Origin: JBEKJU01 sp050011095 | GTDB taxonomy: Bacteria; Desulfobacterota; Syntrophorhabdia; Syntrophorhabdales; WCHB1-27 | Length of the DNA: 9,746 nucleotides | Assembly: GCA_050011095.1 (NCBI GenBank) | Contig: JBEKJU010000125.1 | Span: forward strand, 1-9,746 | Reading direction: 5' to 3' | Shown here: piece after piece, positions 6,009 through 9,746 of the stretch | Layout: every line of letters begins with the position of its first letter | Numbering within the stretch: position 1 is the first letter of the stretch | Notes under the pieces: model-generated | What the model was told of the DNA's origin: nothing | What the model saw: only the letters and a program-made list of their open reading frames with translations | The model's database searches: none | Translations under genes and position numbers: made by a program

Positions 6009-6024
6009 CCACAACATATAGACT
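6009..6024. promoter_or_regulatory. NrdR box 2
   Basis: The core CAACATATAG (6012-6021) matches the NrdR consensus at nine of ten positions. Its centre is exactly 31 bp from that of box 1, about three helical turns, the usual spacing of paired NrdR boxes. This places both boxes on one DNA face. Confidence 0.75.
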
Positions 6025-6059
6025 TTTTTAGTAGTTCCGATGAGTTACAAGGAGAGACC

Positions 6060-8144
6060 ATGGAGACAACCGATCTCAATCTTTTTGTTCGTACGTCTGA
6101 AGAGACCATTTCCGACTGGGACCGCTCACGGATAGTCGAGGCGCTGATGAGGGAGACGATGGTCGACCGGGACACTGCGACGTCGATCAGTAGGGGGGTG
6201 GAAGACCTGATCATGAAGTCGGGCATCCAGGTGGTGACAGCCCCGCTGATCAGGGAGCTTGTCAACGCGAAGCTGATCGAGAAAGGGCTGGAGGGCGTTC
6301 GGAGGATGCACACCAGGCTCGGTATGCCTATCTACGACGTCGACAACCTGATCCTCCATCGCAACAAGGAGAACGCCAATGTGCCCCACGGACCGGAGGC
6401 AACCAACCTTACCCTTGCCGAGAGGATAAAGAAGGAGTTTGCCCTTCTCGCCGTTTTCTCCCAAGATGTGGCTGACGCCCACATGAACGGCGATATCCAC
6501 CTACACGATCTCGGCTTCGTGGACAGGCCCTACTGCAGCGGCCAGTCCCTTGAATACATCAAGAAGTTCGGCCTTAACCTGCCCCATTCGCTCTCCATGG
6601 CAAAGCCCGCGAAACATGCGGAGGTCCTCCTTGCCCATCTGGTAAAATTCGCCGCTGCCCTGCAGAGCAATTTCGCGGGGGCCATAGGATGGGACGCCAT
6701 CAACATCTTCTTTGCGCCGTACCTGGAAGGGATGAGCGACAACGAGGTAAGGCAGCTCGCCCAGATGCTGATTTTCGAGTTCTCCCAGCAGGCGGTGGCC
6801 CGAGGCGGCCAGGCGATCTTTACGGACGTCAACCTCTACTGGGAGATACCGAAGCATTTCGCAGAGGTTCCGGCCATAGGACCGGGTGGCGTCTTCACCG
6901 GCAAAACGTACGGGGAATACGAGAAAGAGGCGCAGCGGTTCGTCTGGAAGCTCTTCGAGGTCTTCAAGGAAGGGGACGGCGCGGGACGCCCCTTCTTCTT
7001 CCCGAAGCCCCTCGTCCACATCACGGAGAAATTCTTCAAGACCGAGGGTTACAGGGATTTTCTGGACCACATCTCGGATGTCGCATCCGACAAGGGAAAT
7101 ACCTACTTTGTCTTTGACAGGGGGGAAACGGCAAAGATATCGGAGTGCTGCCGCTTGAGCTTCAAGCTCGACGAATTCGATCTCCTCGATGCGAGAGAGC
7201 CGTGGCGCATGCGCTATTCCGCGCTCCAGAACGTCTCCATCAATCTTCCCCGCCTCGCCTATCTGGCGAAGGGCGACGACACGCATCTTTTCAACCTCCT
7301 CACCGAGCGGTTCCTCCTCTCCGTGAGGGCCCACAAGGAGAAGCGGGCCTTTCTGGAAAGGCTCCTCTCTTCAGGGGAAGATGGTCCCCTATCGCTTTTG
7401 ACGATGAACCGTGACGGCATGCCTTACCTCAGGATGAACAGGGCTTCCCACCTCGTGGGCATGGTGGGGCTGAACGAGATGGTGCAGGTCCATTCCGGCG
7501 AAGAGATGCATGAATCGAGGAAGGCGCTCAAGTTCGGCCTGAAGGTCATTGCCCACATGAAGCTTTTGGCGGACAAGGCGAAGAGGCAGGAGAACATGAG
7601 GCTCGTCCTCGAACAGACACCCGCGGAGAGCACGAGCTACAGGTTCGCCAAGCTCGACCTCCACTACCTCTCCCCTGCTTCGGGAAGGGTCGTGAAGGGG
7701 GATATCTCTTCCGGGGAGGTCTACTACACGAACTCCACGCACCTGAACGTGGCGGCCCGGATGAACCCCATCGAGAGGGTCACGAACGAGGGTCTCTTCC
7801 ATCCCCTGATAGAGGCCGGGTCGATCTCCCATGTCTGGATCGGTGAGTCGATGCCGTCGAAAGGGGCCATCGCCGATTTCGTGACGAAGACCTTCAGATA
7901 CACCCTGAGCGATCAGATCGCCTTTTCGCCGGAATTCACGATATGCAACGCCTGTACCCGGACGTCGCGGGGGCTTTCCGACGCGTGTCCCCACTGCCAC
8001 TCGGAGGATGTGGACGGCATCACGAGGATTACCGGTTACTTTACCAAGGTATCCAGCTGGAACAAGGGCAAGCTGGGAGAGCTCAGGGAGCGGTACCGGA
8101 ATAACGAGTTCTTTTCCGAAAAGGAGGAGAGAAAGGTCATCTGA
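6060..8144 (+). CDS. nrdD: Anaerobic (class III) ribonucleoside-triphosphate reductase
   Basis: This 694-residue glycyl-radical enzyme reduces ribonucleotides to deoxyribonucleotides in the absence of oxygen. Residues ~7-90 form an ATP-cone regulatory domain (with 'WDRSRIVEAL' at 20-29). The catalytic barrel shows 'HDLGFVDRPYCSGQSLEY' (Cys159), a Cys pair in 'ISECCRLSF' (Cys363-364) and 'NVSINLPRLA' (391-400). The C-terminus has a zinc site of four Cys (629, 632, 643, 646) followed by 'RITGYF', whose Gly659 is the expected radical site, 35 residues before the end. The ATG at 6060 has AAGGAG (6049-6054) at 5 nt. A TTG 54 nt upstream lies close to NrdR box 2 and is rejected as start. The gene is first in the operon with the redoxin and nrdG. 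A dedicated redoxin suggests electrons come from thiols rather than formate; whether the active site matches that subtype needs an alignment. Confidence 0.97.
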   Translation: METTDLNLFVRTSEETISDWDRSRIVEALMRETMVDRDTATSISRGVEDLIMKSGIQVVTAPLIRELVNAKLIEKGLEGVRRMHTRLGMPIYDVDNLILHRNKENANVPHGPEATNLTLAERIKKEFALLAVFSQDVADAHMNGDIHLHDLGFVDRPYCSGQSLEYIKKFGLNLPHSLSMAKPAKHAEVLLAHLVKFAAALQSNFAGAIGWDAINIFFAPYLEGMSDNEVRQLAQMLIFEFSQQAVARGGQAIFTDVNLYWEIPKHFAEVPAIGPGGVFTGKTYGEYEKEAQRFVWKLFEVFKEGDGAGRPFFFPKPLVHITEKFFKTEGYRDFLDHISDVASDKGNTYFVFDRGETAKISECCRLSFKLDEFDLLDAREPWRMRYSALQNVSINLPRLAYLAKGDDTHLFNLLTERFLLSVRAHKEKRAFLERLLSSGEDGPLSLLTMNRDGMPYLRMNRASHLVGMVGLNEMVQVHSGEEMHESRKALKFGLKVIAHMKLLADKAKRQENMRLVLEQTPAESTSYRFAKLDLHYLSPASGRVVKGDISSGEVYYTNSTHLNVAARMNPIERVTNEGLFHPLIEAGSISHVWIGESMPSKGAIADFVTKTFRYTLSDQIAFSPEFTICNACTRTSRGLSDACPHCHSEDVDGITRITGYFTKVSSWNKGKLGELRERYRNNEFFSEKEERKVI

Positions 8145-8170
8145 TTTTCCGCATCTTTAGAGGAGAGTGA

Positions 8171-8437
8171 ATGATGGGAGTGGTAAAGATTTTCTACAGG
8201 GATGACTGCCCGAAGTGCCCTTTGGCGAAGCAGCTTAGAGAGAGGCTGGAAGAGAAGAAGGTGAACGTCCTTGCCTATAACGTGGGCACGGCGGACGGGC
8301 TCGCCGAGGCGAGCTTCTACAGCGTCATGTCCCTGCCCACGGTGCTCGTGGAGGACGCAATGGAAAACGGCATAGGTGAATGGAGGGGGGATGTCCCCAA
8401 GATCGAAGAGGTGCTCTCTGTCATCCATTCCGCCTGA
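8171..8437 (+). CDS. nrdH: NrdH/glutaredoxin-like redoxin, likely reductant of NrdD
   Basis: This is an 88-residue thioredoxin-fold protein. It starts with the strand 'VVKIFYRDD' and a redox-active CPKC at 13-16, then a helix 'LAKQLRERLEEKKVNV'. 'MSLPTVLVED' supplies the conserved cis-proline typical of thioredoxin folds, and 'GEWRGDVPKIEEVLSVI' is the C-terminal strand-helix. AGGAG at 8161-8165 gives good spacing to the ATG at 8171 (a second ATG follows at once). It sits 26 nt after nrdD and directly before nrdG. A redoxin in the nrdD-nrdG operon is known in Methanosarcina barkeri, where it feeds electrons to the class III RNR. The same role is inferred here. The symbol is by context; it could equally be called a glutaredoxin family protein. 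Confidence 0.85.
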   Translation: MMGVVKIFYRDDCPKCPLAKQLRERLEEKKVNVLAYNVGTADGLAEASFYSVMSLPTVLVEDAMENGIGEWRGDVPKIEEVLSVIHSA

Positions 8438-8456
8438 TTTTTCCGTCAAGGGCTTT

Positions 8457-9140
8457 ATGGAGACGAGTTTCATCGACTGGAAGGCGCAGCTCGCCTCGGT
8501 GATATTTTCCGGAGGCTGCAACTTCAGGTGCCCCTTTTGTCACAACAGGGATCTGGTGCTCCGTCCCCAGTCGCTGGAGGACGTACCCTTCGAATATATC
8601 CTTGAGCGGCTGAACAAATTCAGGAACTGGATAGAACGGGTGGTGGTCACCGGCGGCGAGCCCACGGTGCACAAGGGCCTCGCGGGGGCTATCGGGACCC
8701 TGAAGAAACGGGGGCTGAAGGTAAAGCTCGACACGAACGGGTCGCGGCCGGACGTGATCAAGGGGCTCGTCGAGGCGGGGCTGATCGATTATATAGCCAT
8801 GGACGTGAAAGGGCCGATCGACACGTACGAGAGGTGGTGCGGCGTCAGTGTCGACAAGGAAAAGATCAGGGAGAGCATCGATTTCATCCTGGAGGGGCGC
8901 ATCGGTTACGAGTTCAGAATGACCCTCGTGCCCTTCCTCCACACGGACGAGGACGCCTACGAGGTGGCGAGAGAGATCATGCCGGCCCGCCGGTTCTTCC
9001 TGCAGGAGTTTGTCCCCAGGGATACCCTCGACGCGAGGTACGCGAGCATAAGGCCGTTCTCTCCCGAAAAGATGAGAGCCATAAGGGAGACGGTCGACGG
9101 CATCATCGAAAATGCCCCTGTCCGCCATCATATATACTAG
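8457..9140 (+). CDS. nrdG: Anaerobic ribonucleotide reductase activating protein (radical SAM)
   Basis: This 227-residue radical SAM enzyme uses a [4Fe-4S] cluster and S-adenosylmethionine to place the glycyl radical on NrdD. The cluster motif is CNFRCPFC (Cys21, 25, 28; CxxxCxxC) and the SAM-binding 'TGGEP' lies at 65-69. 'LKVKLDTNGSRPD' and 'IDYIAMDVKGP' follow as later barrel strands. Its length fits the long NrdG2-type activases rather than the ~155-aa E. coli NrdG. The ATG at 8457 has AAGGG (8448-8452) at 4 nt. Family members usually have a short 'GF' segment before this point, and the in-frame codons upstream ('VKGF') resemble it. A non-standard or upstream start is therefore possible, though the upstream ATGs at 8376 and 8391 lie inside the redoxin gene. 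The 3' end overlaps the Cas6-like gene by 29 nt. Confidence 0.93.
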   Translation: METSFIDWKAQLASVIFSGGCNFRCPFCHNRDLVLRPQSLEDVPFEYILERLNKFRNWIERVVVTGGEPTVHKGLAGAIGTLKKRGLKVKLDTNGSRPDVIKGLVEAGLIDYIAMDVKGPIDTYERWCGVSVDKEKIRESIDFILEGRIGYEFRMTLVPFLHTDEDAYEVAREIMPARRFFLQEFVPRDTLDARYASIRPFSPEKMRAIRETVDGIIENAPVRHHIY

Positions 9141-9746
9141 CCGCGAGTCCTTTTCCTCCCTGAGCGAACTCGCCCGGAAAAGATTCGAGACCTATCCGAT
9201 AAAGCCGTACACGTTCTCCTTTGCCCATAAGGTGGAAACGGGGGCCGTCCGCGTCCGGGCGACCGAGCTGAAGCAGGGCGTGCTGATGCCCCTCATCGCC
9301 GACCTCGTGGAAAAGGGGGAGGCGACCCTCGCATCGAGCGCGGACAGGGACGTGAGGACCATCACCTACGACGACCTTCTCGATGGGGCAAACCCTTTCA
9401 GCCGGGTCGCAACCGTCCAGTACGCCTCGCCCACGATCGTTCGGGTTTTAGGCCAAGACGTACCTTTCCCCGTGATACCCGAGGCTTTCGCCCTCTACCG
9501 GCAAACCTGGAACATCTTTTCCGGACTTACGCTCCCCCATATCGTGATTGAGGCCATGCAGCACGTGCGTGTGACGGATTTCAAGGTGTCCTCCGCCGCA
9601 AGCCCTTTTGGCGCGGGGGTTGAGGGATGGGTCACCATGGAGATGGAAAAGGGACGGCCCGAGCGCGAGATCGCCGTCTTCAACGCCCTCGTGGACTTTG
9701 CCTTCTACTGCGGTACGGGCGCCCATACCGCCGAGGGGCTTGGGCA
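9112..9746 (+). CDS. cas6: Cas6-family CRISPR RNA endoribonuclease, 3'-truncated by window end
   Basis: An open frame starts at ATG 9112 inside the end of nrdG and stays open for 211 codons to the window edge. Cas6 cuts CRISPR precursor RNA in the repeats to give crRNAs. The hallmark is visible: the glycine-rich RAMP loop G-x-G-x5-G-x-G fits exactly at 201-211 (YCGTGAHTAEGLG). It is preceded by the family's 'GVEGWVTMEM' strand (173-181) and 'FNALVDFAFY' helix (190-199). The N-terminal half has 'KPYTFSFAH' (31-39) and 'VRVRATEL', as in Cas6 RAMP domains. His39 with Tyr33 and Lys40 are candidates for the catalytic residues seen in other Cas6 proteins, but this is a guess. There is no Shine-Dalgarno; translation is probably coupled to nrdG. 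About 10-30 residues are missing at the C-terminus, so the protein would be rather short for Cas6. Repeat array and other cas genes are not in view. Confidence 0.8.
   Translation, partial: MPLSAIIYTSRESFSSLSELARKRFETYPIKPYTFSFAHKVETGAVRVRATELKQGVLMPLIADLVEKGEATLASSADRDVRTITYDDLLDGANPFSRVATVQYASPTIVRVLGQDVPFPVIPEAFALYRQTWNIFSGLTLPHIVIEAMQHVRVTDFKVSSAASPFGAGVEGWVTMEMEKGRPEREIAVFNALVDFAFYCGTGAHTAEGLG

Noticed and set aside
6006..6059. Earlier TTG start for nrdD
   Set aside because: It lies in the NrdR-box region, has no ribosome binding site and adds residues foreign to the family; ATG 6060 has AAGGAG at 5 nt.
6501..7334. 277-codon minus-strand frame inside nrdD
   Set aside because: Antisense shadow of the well-conserved nrdD coding frame, with no recognisable domain.

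Overview
The window looks like chromosomal DNA from a GC-rich, probably strictly anaerobic bacterium. It carries an oxygen-sensitive class III ribonucleotide reductase operon and a molybdopterin gene. The overall flavour (long-form NrdG, redoxin-coupled NrdD, Cas6, GalT-like protein) would suit a Desulfobacterota/deltaproteobacterial anaerobe such as a syntroph. That placement is an impression, not something the sequence proves.

Left part (1-4383), all on the minus strand and read right to left: cysS (cysteinyl-tRNA synthetase), a NUDIX hydrolase of the ADP-ribose pyrophosphatase type, a divergent MoeA-family molybdotransferase, a small protein I do not recognise, and an antibiotic-biosynthesis-monooxygenase (ABM) fold protein. 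NUDIX and moeA are 6 nt apart and clearly co-transcribed. The cluster ends near a strong inverted repeat at 36-79.

Middle (4384-5519): cysS and a GalT-like nucleotidyltransferase diverge from a 158-nt intergenic region. Each has a good sigma70-type promoter placed so close to its start codon that both mRNAs may be leaderless, and neither has a Shine-Dalgarno sequence. The GalT-like protein has His where classical GalT has the active-site Gln (HPHSH instead of HPHxQ).

Gene-free region (5520-5940): no protein gene is credible here. It is full of palindromes: a REP-like pair in inverted orientation, and two copies of a module containing a perfect 34-nt direct repeat (period 142 nt). The flanks of the two copies differ but still pair, so it is a candidate structured RNA or a palindromic mobile repeat.

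Right part (5942-9746), plus strand: a promoter and two NrdR boxes exactly 31 bp apart precede nrdD (class III RNR with ATP cone), a CPxC redoxin (NrdH-like), nrdG (radical SAM activase, long NrdG2 type) and the start of a Cas6-type CRISPR RNA endoribonuclease. The Cas6 gene overlaps nrdG by 29 nt and runs off the window. Redoxin and activase fit the redoxin-dependent class III RNR known from Methanosarcina barkeri. The Cas6 gene appears to be translationally coupled to this dNTP-synthesis operon, and it may open a CRISPR-Cas locus just beyond the right edge.
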